From positions 24,448,527-24,512,526 of the forward strand of contig OX485808.1 in NCBI GenBank assembly GCA_950295325.1: DNA of 64,000 nt. Reading direction: 5' to 3'. The stretch is from Polytrichum commune. Lineage: Eukaryota; Streptophyta; Polytrichopsida; Polytrichales; Polytrichaceae. The stretch's first letter is position 1. Every line of letters starts with the position of its first letter. The notes beneath the pieces are model-generated. The model was not told where the DNA came from. It ran no database searches and was given only the letters and a program-made list of their open reading frames with translations. Below, one piece after another: positions 36,831-48,315 of the stretch. The position numbers were made by a program, and so were the translations under genes.

Positions 36831-39439
36831 GGCATCATGGTACGTTCTGGATGTGGGAGCTTGTTTCTTTGGTGTATCAGATGCGATTGATGGGATTTGT
36901 TGGACGAAAGAAAGCTGGACATTATGTGTGCCGTGAGGTGGACTGACTCATTTAAGTGCAGGCTTTAACCCTCTAGCTGCATACAGGGGAGTGGTGAAAC
37001 TCACCGAGGCAGAATGAGAGGGTTTATGCTCAAGGAAATTTTCAGGTTCAAGGCCATCAAACACCCTGGAAGTGCTGGTCACCATGGATGGTCTCGAAAG
37101 CGGAAGAAATTGCTCCCACTCCCTGCGTTGAAGCGCAGAAGAGTGGATGGTGATGCGGAAGCATTTACCCTTAGGGTTAGGGTTGATGATGGGAATCCAC
37201 ATGAAGAAAAAGAGTTGGACATGCAATCTGACATAAGCAGTGGGGATGAGTCAGAAAAAGAAATTGCACCACAGGGGGCAGAGCAGCCCAATTTGTATCC
37301 GTATGGAACTAATTAACCCTCTTCAAGTTGTGAATTTGATGCATGATGTCTTTTGTCTTGCCGCTGATGTTTGGTGTGCACCCTTGCATTACATGGTATT
37401 AGCTCAGGACTTTTGAACCTCATCTTCTTTCTGCGCACTATCTCGAGTACCACCCTTAACATGAAATGTGAAAATGGTCCATTGGGCTAACTATCCATGT
37501 GTCTGGGTGGATCCTTGCAGGTCGGTGATGTACGAGGGGAAGACATGCACGGTTTGTCTTGGCATCGGCCAGGTTTTCATCTTCGTTGACTCTTGTAATT
37601 GAACTTACTGAATGCTGAAGTTGAGTTCTAAGATCGAGACTGAGACAGACATTTGTTGTGGTGTTTTCTTGCGAGGCAAACTGTGAAGCCCTTTCTGATT
37701 GTATGGCTTGCTGGAGCAGTAATCCAGCAGGAATTCTTCGATCTGCATCTGCATTGCTATTAGATTGGATTTTAAACTTAAGTTTGAAGGGGATCTGTGA
37801 GATTTGTTGTGAAATTTTGTTGCGAGGCTAGCTTTGAGGTCGTTTCTGACTGTCATGTGTTCATGGGCTTGTTGCTTTTACGTCTCTTTCTACTTTGCCA
37901 CAAGGAATGACTGCAACTGGATGCCTATCCAGGATTAATCATTCGCCCTGGATTTGCTGGTTAATTGAATGTTCAGCTTAAAAATTCAAGCGAATATGGG
38001 AAATTTATGATCTCCTTTTCCTGGTGATTCTGATACCTGATTGGTGACTCAGGTGGTCATTCTGGATGGATGCGCAATGGTACAAGTGATTGAAGGGCAA
38101 GCCTCTATGCTGGGCTACTTTCTACCTTGTGGTGTGGACGTCCTTGTGTGCTCCAGCTCTAAGCTCGCTGAAGCTGTTTCAATCGAACCTCGGTGCACTC
38201 CTGCAATTGGAGATGCCAATATGACAGATGATTGTGAGAAAAGAAGAGGAGAAGATATCTTGGGCTGCATCTTGAGATTTACCTCGCACATCCTTGGTAA
38301 ACAGACATTGACAAGTAATTCAGCTGCCGATGGAACATTGTCCTTCAAACTGGTACTAGTGACTCTTTGTTTGATCTGCCTTTGATGAAAATACAGGTCT
38401 TTGTTTATCATATTTACAGGTAGTACTTTACATCCTTCCATTATGATAAGCAGGTCCTATTATCCTCAATGTTCTGGCTGTTGTAAACATGAAGTATAAG
38501 CTCAATCTGCAGTCTTCTGTAGTCCACCAGTACGATAAGGGTGCAGTTTCGTTTTAAATGGTGCTGTGATGACGCAGGATTTCCTTGGGCCGCTGGGAAG
38601 ATGCCCTCAGAGAAAAAGAGCTAGAGACGATTTTGAAGACCGTGATGAAAAATGGGGGAGTGATGAAGAGATTAATGACCTGGATACTGAAATAAGTTTC
38701 TCTGATGATGATGACGACGATGCTGAGAGAGATACTGTGGACGAAGCTTCGAAGTTACCTGTGGAAGGATTGGGAATGCCACAGACTTCTGGGGTCTTCA
38801 AAAAGAGGAGAAATTTTGAAGCATTAACATCTAATGTGAAAAGACCACGGTCATCATTGTCAAGGAATTCTTCTGCTGCAACAATCTTACCACAGAGATG
38901 GAGGGAGCTGTTGACTCAATTATGCTCGAACATAGCACTGGGCGAAGAATGAGTGCTGGCAAGAACTGGCTCTCAAGCTGCTCCTACGCTCCAGTTGTTG
39001 CCATTTGTGGTGCAGGAAATGTGGGAAAGTCCACATTTGCACGGTTTCTCGTCAACTCGCTCCTGAACAGGTCCTCACAATTGTCCTGCTAATATTTCCT
39101 CTCATCAGAAATTGGTCATGATGATAACATTGAACGAGTTCCATCTAAAGCCAGCTACTTGAATTGGTCAGTGTTAACACTGAATTTGTTGGTGCTTGTT
39201 TTGGTCCAGGCACAAGCAGGTTGCATACTTGGATACAGATATAGGACAAGCGGAGTTTACTGTTCCTAGATGTATCTCTCTGCAGATACTAGATCAACCA
39301 ATAGTTGGTAAGTCTTGCGACATTGTATACTACACAGGCTTATTATCGGAGTTGAAGATCTTGGTCAATTTAAAATTAACCAGGTGATTACATGGTTTAG
39401 GAACTTATGGTCGGAATTTGATCCACATATAATCTACGC

Positions 39440-39895
39440 TATGTTGTGAATCTCAATTGGAAGGTTTCAGCAAAACTAATATGCCCTGCACTGCTCATGG
39501 CCATAATTACCAGCGTTGGACCAGTATCGTCTTTTTTTTTTAATACCATTTGGGTATCTACAATGAGGATTTCACACTTTTTGATACCAGTAGCGTATGG
39601 GTCTTTGACTGTATTTTTGTTTTCAATGCCATTCGGGTTTATATACCATGCAAGTACTTTCATACCTAGGTAGAATCACTCTAGTATCCATATGGTTCAG
39701 AATGTTGTGGACCCAAATAATAATTCGGGTATACAAAAATTCTCTCACCATGACATACCTGCCAACTATCAATATTTGACTAGTATTATAATTTTGATAC
39801 TCACATGTAGGTTCTTTATACCATTATTGATGTTGATTATTGATACCATGCATTCACCTATATACCAGTCCAACATGGGTAATTACCCCTAGTTT
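39440..39895 (-). repeat. Dispersed repeat in GRC3 intron
   Basis: The reverse complement carries the same ordered words as 18059-18400 in the SINE1-like gene, including CATGTTGGACTGGTATATAG, TGAATGCATGGTATCA, AAGAACCTAC, TAATACTAGTC and ATATTGATAG. Both copies lie within introns and in opposite orientation. The family is unnamed here; ends are approximate. Confidence 0.65.
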
Positions 39896-40257
39896 TAAGG
39901 GGTTTCCAGACAAATGATCAGTATCTTAAATTAGTCTCAGGGTTTAAATTCAGCTGCTGAGTCCATTCAAACCCATTTGATTCTCAAGAAGTGAGAAGTA
40001 CCTCCGTATTCATGGTTTCAGTTTATTCTTTGTGCCAGATCCACCAGTGATGCGGACACCAGAGAGGTACACATAGAGATTTCGAGCAATGTCACTTCCT
40101 GTCATCCCTATCATGCATGACTACTGTCATGTTAGAAATTTGTTTATTTGAAAACTATGTCCATTATTTTTATTGATTTCCTTCCAGACAATCTCCATCC
40201 AGAAACTTCTCTCCAGGTTAATTTGTACGTTTGCAGTGTAAACCATCTCAAGGGATG

Positions 40258-41713
40258 GGCCGGGGATTCGTGGCACTCATGTATTTTCATTAGTGAGAGT
40301 TTATTCATCTTTGCGGATGAGATGAACCACTTTAGACACTACCTCACGTTGTCGGCTCCTTGTCTCAAGGGTTTCAAAAATATCAAGTTTTAGTAGTTTT
40401 AAATAATCTTAGTCTAATCTAATACTTAAGGCAATAATACAAAGGGGGCTAGATAAAATAAAAATGCCTCATATAGAAACAAGTGGGTGCATCATGCGTT
40501 GCCAACCTATCATTACTAGTCCGGCTATTTTTAAGAAATTAATATGGGCGGACATTAAATACCCCCTCACAAACTTTCGGGGGTGTCAAATCTAGGCTAG
40601 GGCAACCCTCTAAAGAAATTTTTGAACCCGATCGAAAATTGTTGCCCATCCCGCCCAACTTCGAAAAAAACCATTGCCCTTGCATTCTTGAAGGCCGCTT
40701 GACTACAAATCCCATATTGTGTGCACTTCACCTTCAAGGTCTAAAATCCAATATATATGTGCACTTCCAATTAGTAAATAAGCAATTGATTGGGGTTTCA
40801 TTTCGGAAGTGAAACCATCAATGAAGCATGTAATTAACTTGGAGGTCAAAAACATTGCAAAATCCTCATTAACATTGAGGTTATAATTTTGTGACTTACC
40901 ATTTCAAATTATCTTTGTCATCCTAATGATAGATTAGTGCAAGTGTTCATAAGATGACCAAAATGAAACAATGAACATAGAATATAAAACATACAACAAA
41001 AAATTATATAAAAATCAATTTTATTTTTTAGGTAATATAATACGAGGTATAAAAAACGGTATGTTATTTGGAATTAGACTTGTGGGACAACGTTTTGGAT
41101 GAGGTATACTCAGAAAATCATAAGTTTCTGATTATAGCCTATCTGAAATATTGTAATATTTTATCCTCATCACATATTGCATTATCTTTAAAATCACATG
41201 GTATGTATTCATTATTTTCAAATAAATAGTATTATATAATAATAATATTTTTATTTTTATTTTTATTTTTTAGTTCACCAATTTACCATAAGTTGATATA
41301 TATTATTTTGATATATTACAAATGTTTGAGCAATCACACCCGTGCAAAGTAAATGAATTATGAACAAAAAAAGTCTATGACAACACATCATAATTATATG
41401 TTGCACACATTGATATCTTGCGATATTTATCAAAATAACCATGTGGAATTCAAAGCCACAACATGGCCTTGGAAAAATCTCATGGGAGGTTAGAAAATAG
41501 GCTTAGAGCATCCAATGCCACATCGTTGCCTCTTGCCAACTAATTCATATTTACAAAATAGCTAGTAGTTCACAATAGCTATGAGGGAGAAAATAGGTCT
41601 TACATGCCAACTCGGAGGTGTTTCACTAAAGTAAGCTCTATCCGAGCTTCTTGATGGACTCATCCAATTTTTGTTACTGGATGACTTTACTTGAGTGCCA
41701 CGAATCCCCGGCC
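40258..41713. mobile_element. Non-autonomous Mutator-like element (MULE)
   Basis: The ends GGCCGGGGATTCGTGGCACT (left) and its exact reverse complement (right) form terminal inverted repeats that continue imperfectly for about 100 bases. The 9-base sequence CAAGGGATG is present directly outside both ends (40249-40257 and 41714-41722). A 9-bp target duplication with long inverted repeats is diagnostic of Mutator-like elements. The 1456-bp interior is AT-rich and has no transposase ORF, so it is non-autonomous. It lies within the GRC3-like gene between two coding-like pieces. Confidence 0.9.
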
Positions 41714-42760
41714 CAAGGGATGGTGCATGTAGGTATGTGTAACAAACTCCTAATGAACAATGGTGGTTTTCAGGTGCTTATTGTAGGGAGATGTTTCTCC
41801 CCAAAGTGACCCAATTCTGTACAGTCATGATAATTAGGTACAACTTTGGGTTGGTTTGTTGGTTTTAATTTGGTGATTCTCAGGTCACAGCATTACACCT
41901 TCGTTGTCTTATGAAAAAACTCAGCAAACAAAGAGGTCGTTTGCTTCTAATATGTCATCAAAAACTGGAACCGGCAGTTAGTAACAAAATCAAATACCCC
42001 GCCCAACACTTGTTAATAAAGGTGCATGGAGTGGTTCTCAGATTTTTATTTTTTATTTTTTAGTCTATCATGTGGACATGAGGGGTCAATGCTCCATTTA
42101 CAACCTCTGCAAACGCCGAGCTTGTTAAACATTACTCACAAGAAGACAGTAAAATCTGATTCTGATCTGCAGTGTCTTTAAGGTGGATATCTTGAGGTAA
42201 TTTGAAGTGATTTAAAATAATTGGGTGCCTTGCAGGCATTAGATATGATGTAGCAGCTGATATCATGTAAGCAACTTTTAACAAACAATGTGATTTTTTA
42301 CCACCAGCACTTTGTTATATGCTTCAAACTGTATCGTACTGGTGAAAAAGTACGTCCTTAGTAGAAAGTTGTACCATTGTGGAACTCTAAATGGTAATCC
42401 ACACTAACTGGAATAAAAGGTGTACTGTAGGGTTTCCGAATTTCTATGATCAATCTTTTCGATTGTTTCTAAAGAATTTTCGACATGCAGGCTAAACGTC
42501 ACAGCTGCCCTCCCCTTACCTCTGTAGAAAAATCACTCATTGTGGAATCACTCGGTGCAGCTGTAATGAAGAGTGCTTGGCTACTTGCCGCTTTCCTTAC
42601 AATCCATACTGCACCAAAATATGCGACAAATATTCCAAGCACAACATACACAGAGCTTGTATATATGATAGTACTTGCACATAATAGTTCTCCTCAATCT
42701 CTGCCAGCACTACCGAAATGCAAGAAACAATCATCTGAGGTTGAGAGTGAAGTTGCATGA

Positions 42761-45700
42761 CTAGCCCCAGTTCCATTGCAACCCTTTCATATCAAGTTAT
42801 TTGTCAGAAGTCCAATGCAAAACACTATGCAAAGTGAGATGCTTGCATGAGGATTGAGCTGCAAAGGAAGTTTGAAGCTCATGTTTAGACACCACAGCTG
42901 TGTCATGGAAGTTTTCCCCCGTGGGCAGTAGTTTTGATTCTGTTCTTTTACAAGAGCTATGTTTACAAACCCTACGCTAAATATTGTATTTAGTGTCACC
43001 AATTCCATTCATCTTGCTCAATGTTAATTGTATACCGCCCGTGTAGTGTCACCAACAATAATTGTAAACATAGCATTATTTGTCATTCCTTGTAAAATGA
43101 TTTGAGCATTATAGATTTGCAATGTTGCAATATTGTCACTTACTAAGTGATTATTCACCCAAATTCCAATCAACCATGACAATGTTTCAGTACAGAAATG
43201 TGAGGATGCAAAACCTACCAAACTAAAAGTGAATGATCTTAAAGTAAGTTGGGATGACAACACTTGTAAACTTATTCATAAGAAGTGTCTTTAGAAAAGT
43301 TACCTTTAGTGTCTTTGGTGTGAACTTAAGTGATCGGGGTTTTAGGTGTCAAAGGTTGGTGTCTCCGGCTCCTCGTTCCTTGGCTTGGCCTTGGCATTTG
43401 TGAAGTGTCTTGGTTGTACTCATTTCTTTTAGCAATAAAATTCTCATCTGCATCCACTATAAATTCATAAAACTAAAAAAATCAAACAACAACAACAACA
43501 ACAACAACAACAATATTGATGATGATTTGTCATGCATCACCAAATTAGTAGTGTGTTTAGCCTTGATTGGTGGAGTTGGTTGAGTCAAAGATTTTTGGAT
43601 GAAGCAATCCCTTTTGATGAAGATTAGTAGAAGCATTGACCTACATGGAGAAGAATGGGGTTAGATACGGAATTTCCACACGGCACTCTATAGGGTCCGA
43701 ATCAGTGTGATGATGACATGTGGCGAATTTCTTCCAACAATTTGGTATGAATTTTTAAGGTGAACCTTTTAGCCAATTCTAGTACACACTAACCTCCGTA
43801 ACGTCACCTTTTGTAATATCACTCCCTCTCTTATATTATGAAACCCTAGGGAATGGATGTGCTCAATGTAAATCTCCCTCCTTGTTGTGAAATTTCCCTC
43901 TCATATATCACAAGATTTGACAGGTAATAATCCACCAACAAATTCAAATCATACGCTTGCACACATCACGTTGTCATTATTGCAATGTTGACTTTGTGTT
44001 ATTTCATAATGTCACATGCTACACTAATTCTCTATGATCATGCATCCATGTTAACATTGCATACCTCCTTGATTTCGCGTGCACTTTGATTGCCATGTGT
44101 GTGATATTAGAGAGGTTAGAGTGTAATAGCCGTGTGGTAGCTTGAGTCCTATTTGGCCAAGTACTTTGATGCCGAAATAAATATTCAATTGGAGGATATT
44201 TGCCATTCCTAACTTTGATCGGTCTTGGTAGAGTCGCATAGGGTGCATTCCATTAAGAAGCAAAAACGGAATGATGATGTCATCAAGAAAACATGGTAAA
44301 ACATTTCCTCATAGATGACATTTTTAGATGAAATTTTCACCCTTTTCACCCTGTAATACATGTATTCCAAAGCGGAAAGCTCATAACATTATTTAAATCC
44401 ATAACATTTTTTTGTGGGACTGACAATATTCCACAGAAGATTTCCCACATTCAGACCGAACATGGGAATATTCCATGGAATATTGTCAGTCCCATAGAAC
44501 ATTGTTATGAATATGAATAATGTTATGCTAAATATACAGCTCTAGACCACTTAAAATAACAATAGGTATCTACTTGGAGAAGGTGGCATGAACGTGACGT
44601 TTGCATCTTGTTCCGTCTTCTCAACATAAATACATCTTCACAATTGAAGCCAATCAGATACCATCCCCCCCCCCCCCCCCCCAACTTACAATCGCCAAGG
44701 GCATCCCCTCTCATGAAGCCACAAACATGCCTTGACCATCAGTTTTTTAGACCTTTTAAGTCAAGGTTACGTGCTCTATCCTTCTCCAAAGCAATATCTA
44801 GGGAGATTGTTGGGCATGGTTAGTCAAAATCCTAGTGTTTCCAAGTCCAATCAATTACATGTTATAATCTTTCGGTTTTTATATTTATTGATTTGAGGCA
44901 TACTTTATATTTTTTCCCTAAATTGATCAGTGAGTTTCTTTAAGTCTTGAACTTCAACCAGTTATTTCTCAAACTCAACCGGTCCATCTATAACTTAATG
45001 GTCGGTTCTCCCCATTCATTGCTCCAAAGTCCACAAATATCCTAAATCTTAATCCTTCACCCTTTTTGTTACAAAAAACTTTGGCTCCATACATTTGGAG
45101 AACCAAAAGGCTCTCAAGAGAAGGTCTTCTATAACATAATCCCACTCACAATACAAATTTAAGGTACATGTGGGCTTGGGAGAAGGATAGAGCACGCGAC
45201 CTTGCCCAAACAAAGTCCAAACAACCAATGGTAGAGGCTTGGTTGTGGCTCCATGAATGGGGATGCTTTGTTGCATGGTTATTCTATGTGGATTGGTGCG
45301 ATGCCACATAATATCTATACCTTTTTCTAATCACAAACAAAAGATTTCATAGCTCCTTGGTTGCATTCCGTGGGACCAAGTATCACATCAGCATACTTCT
45401 TCTTTGATTTCAAGATTCCTTGTTGATATTTGTGTATTGCGAATTGTTCAAAAAGCAACAATATATTATCATTTTTAAATTTTTTATTATATTATATTAT
45501 TGAATCCATTACTTGATTGCATGCAACGAAAACCCTTCTTGACCATTACTGTAGTATAAGGCATGTTTTTTTTGTTTTCAAATTATCAAGGTATCCCAAA
45601 AGCAACAGTCAATTGAAGTGATGAAGTTAGATATGGTTGGGTTTACACATTTTCATCCAGATGTGTATAATATAATCCACGTTTATGAATTTTAGAATTC

Positions 45701-46760
45701 TTGGACGATTTCATTTGTACAAAACCAACAAAATATTGGGTTTTACATTATTAGATTACATAACTACCCCTCACACCCCCCCCCTCCACAACAACAACAA
45801 CAACAACATATATATGTATGTCATCTTTGCCTATGAAATGAGGTAGATTGCCAAAAGCATGTGTTACGATGAGGTTGGATTATGTGAATATATATAAGCA
45901 ACATTTTAGGTTCGGTAATTAAGATGATTGAGATGGCCTATGTGATCACTCAAATAGAAATAGGATTTGATAAGATAGACCAGTTAAGGTATAGAGGACA
46001 CTTCCAACTCCACCTCGCGTCTACACTAAGTAAAGCATTGTATGTTGGGAGAGTGGCCCATAAGGTAGAGGGTGCTAAAACCAACACCCCATCCATATCC
46101 AACACCTATAAACGCCTCCCAATTGCCAACACTCTACAACCTTGAACTGTACCCGGCGGTGTAGGAGTGTCTAGGCCCACGGAGTGACGGTTTTAGGTGC
46201 CATTAGTGGTGCCACCTCATAGCGGCCTCCATGACCTTCATGTAGGGTATGTAACGGGCTCCACTCTATCTCGGGTCGGTTAAAGGTGGGATTAGGGTGG
46301 CTTGTCAATGCCTATTCTAGTCATTCTATCCACAACGCCAAGGAGGTAGGCCCACAAAGCACAAAAGGGTCATTTCCCGGGATGCAAGGGTTTCGGTTCC
46401 CGGGATGGTTTTGCAAGCGAACCGGGAGGGATCATGGAGGTAGCCGTGTGGCTTTGCATACCATTACTACTTGGGCTTTGATGTAGTTTGGGTCTAGTAC
46501 CCAGCTATGTTGTGTTGCTTACTTCAAAAGATTGGAAGGCGGATGTTTTAATTGGAATGCAAAATGTTTTTGGTGCAGAAGTTCCCAACTTGACATAGTC
46601 AACTTGTGCCCCATATTTGACCTAAAGTGAATAAATCTCGTTACCAAAAGTTGCCCATTTAAAAAATAATAATAATCAGCAATTTCTGGTATTATTTTTG
46701 GATCTATTTTGAGATATTGAAATAATCATTCTTGCCAAGGATGACCCTCTAGTACGGTAT
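42761..46760. other. Gene-free DNA between GRC3-like gene and retrotransposon
   Basis: No gene recognised. Simple repeats include (CAA)n at about 43486-43511 and (ACA)n at about 45789-45808. C runs of 14-18 bases lie near 44664-44682, and a C-rich run is near 45774. A hairpin element lies at 44382-44527. The sequence around 46140-46500 is GC-richer but shows no domain. Confidence 0.45.
44382..44527. repeat. Small foldback element (hairpin MITE)
   Basis: The left arm CATAACATTATTTAAATCCA ... GTGGGACTGACAATATTCCA pairs with the right arm TGGAATATTGTCAGTCCCAT ... AATAATGTTATG over most of its length, leaving a short loop. A single diverged arm of the same family is at 35479-35560 (CATAACATTGTTCAAATCCA, GCGGGACTGATAATATTCCA). 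No coding capacity. Confidence 0.75.
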
Positions 46761-46763
46761 TAA

Positions 46764-47841
46764 GGGCCACTTCACACACGAGCCAAGAGGCGTGACCAAA
46801 AAAATTGTGAGAGCCCAAAAGAAAGTGTCCAAAGGCCGTCCCAAGACACCTGCAAAATCATGTAGTGTGGTCACGGACTCTCAAGTGTAGTGTGAAGTCA
46901 TATGTGACCGGGCCCTCAACCACATGCTATTTGAATGAATTTCTATTCATACGGGTTCTCACACATGATAGAATAGAATAAATCAACGGTTGTGAGCGTT
47001 CAGAGTGCCATGGTCTCCCGGATTTATGTTAGGCCTACCTCCAAGAGGTGGTTTTCGGAAATAATCCAAGTGACCATGAAACATGATCCATTCAATGCCA
47101 TGTAAGAATCCATGTGGACTTGACATCCATCAACTTGCATTCACATACTCCAATGGTCCCTCAAGCGTAGTGTGAGGCGAACATGGACCGGCTCCGCCTT
47201 TTCCACCAATGAGAGTGCTTGAAGTGTAATGACTGGCTCCGTTGGTCATGGGCTCTCAGTCTCATGTGTGAAGTCATTATGATTTCTTGGAATTGTTTCT
47301 TTGATCAATAAAACAACTTTCAATCATCCTTTGTTATACTTAGGGCCACTTCACACATGAGACTAAGAGCTCGTGACCATTACACTTCAAGCACTCTCAT
47401 TGATGGAAAAAGCGGAGCTGGTCCAAGTTCGCTCCACACTATGCTTGAGGGACCAATGGAGTATGTGAATGCAAGATGGATATCAAGTCTACATGGATTC
47501 CTACATGGCATCGAATGGGTCATGTTTCATGGTCACTTGGACTATTTTCGAAAACCACCTCTTGGAGGTAGGCCTAAAACAAAACCGGGAGACCATGGCA
47601 CTCCGAACACTCACAACCGTTGATTTATTCTATTCGATCATGTGTGAGAACCCGCATGAGAAGAAATTCATTCAAATAGCATTTTGTTGAGGGTCCAGTC
47701 ACATATGACTTCACACTACACTTGAGAGTCCATGACCACACTACATGATTTTGGAGGTGTTTTGGGACGGCCTTTGGACACTTTCTTTTGGGCTCTCACA
47801 ATTTCATGGTCACGGCTCTTGGCTCATGTGTGAAGTGGCCC
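46764..47841. mobile_element. Inverted pair of PIF/Harbinger-like MITEs (large foldback)
   Basis: The left arm begins GGGCCACTTCACACACGAGC; the right end is the inverted form and is followed by TAA, matching the TAA before the left end (46761-46763 and 47842-47844). The two ~0.5-kb halves (46764 to about 47274, and 47343-47841) are reverse complements along almost their full length, with only about 70 bases between them. Each half itself starts and ends with the same terminus. This is either two opposite insertions or one long foldback. It ends 32 bases before the retrotransposon. Confidence 0.85.
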
Positions 47842-47873
47842 TAATTGATCACTTGTTGTGGCCAAACCAACAA

Positions 47874-48315
47874 TGTCACGGTATGCGGCGTCGACGGCCG
47901 CACCTCATCCGTTGGGTTTCATCCATCTAGATTTGGATGGATGAATCTAGATGTGGAGAGGAAGGCTCCTAAGTGAGGAGCCTCCTCCTTGGCTTGGCAT
48001 TCTTGCCAAGTCAAGTCTTGTGAGTTAGTGTGTGGAGAGAGCTTGTGTGAGGTGTAGATTGCATGATTTTGCAATAAATCTTGAGTTCTTCTTCCCCTAC
48101 TTACACTCTTGGATTCTCCCTTGGTGGAGTGAGAGATAGCTTGACTAATTTGTGTGCATTTGAAGAGATTTAGAGCTATTGTGAGTGTTCTACTCTCTTC
48201 CTTCTCACTTGGCAAGAATGTTTGATTCCTTCTCTTTTCTTCAAATCTTGAGCTACAACATTCAAGCAAGAGTGTGAGGACAAGTGGTGGCGGGATTGTG
48301 GAGTGGAGAACGACA
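47874..48315 (+). repeat. 5' LTR (shared 333-bp part 47874-48206)
   Basis: Bases 47874-48206 match 57362-57694 with a single difference (GGAGAG versus GGTGAG). The 5' copy then continues into sequence not found at the 3' end, up to a possible CGACA terminus at 48315. That would make a 442-bp LTR with TGTC...GACA ends. An AATAAA polyadenylation-type signal lies at 48073-48078. No TG-starting sequence like the 57254 repeat precedes it, so the 5' LTR appears to lack that part. Confidence 0.8.
47884..48010 (+). other. Cluster of four perfect stem-loops at the LTR start
   Basis: Four consecutive perfect inverted repeats occur: TGCGGC/GCCGCA (47884-47902), CATCTAGATT/AATCTAGATG (47924-47953), AGGCTCCT/AGGAGCCT (47963-47983) and CTTGGC/GCCAAG (47993-48010). 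All are conserved in the 3' copy. They could fold in the transcript 5' end or be protein-binding palindromes; this is inference. Confidence 0.8.

Larger units (their letters stand above)
37014..42760 (+). pseudogene. GRC3: GRC3/NOL9-type polynucleotide 5'-hydroxyl kinase, probably broken
   Basis: NOL9/Grc3 kinases phosphorylate RNA 5' ends during rRNA processing in the nucleolus. Clear exons are 37014-37294, 37521-37572, 38053-38352, 38578-39070, 39210-39307 and 40039-40066. They encode a basic N-terminus, CTVCLGIGQVVILDGCAMVQ, an acidic linker, the Walker A motif CGAGNVGKST (39006-39035), YLDTDIGQAEFTVP and VMRTPER. Exon 4 needs a frame change between 38907 and 38908, best explained by one lost base (WRE then AVDSIM is expected); an intron ending at the CAG at 38893-38895 is the alternative. 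Downstream pieces (40188-40216 DNLHPETSLQ, 41884-42033, 42236-42266 GIRYDVAADI, 42491-42760) resemble the family but do not join in one frame. The C-terminal domain is missing, and a 1.46-kb transposon sits between two of these pieces. I infer a decayed copy, with moderate certainty. Confidence 0.68.

Noticed and set aside
38641-38895. An intron with donor at 38642 or 38660 and acceptor CAG at 38893-38895 to rescue the GRC3 frame
   Set aside because: It would restore the frame, but it removes an uninterrupted acidic coding stretch and uses poor GTGATG donors. A one-base loss explains the data better; kept as an alternative.
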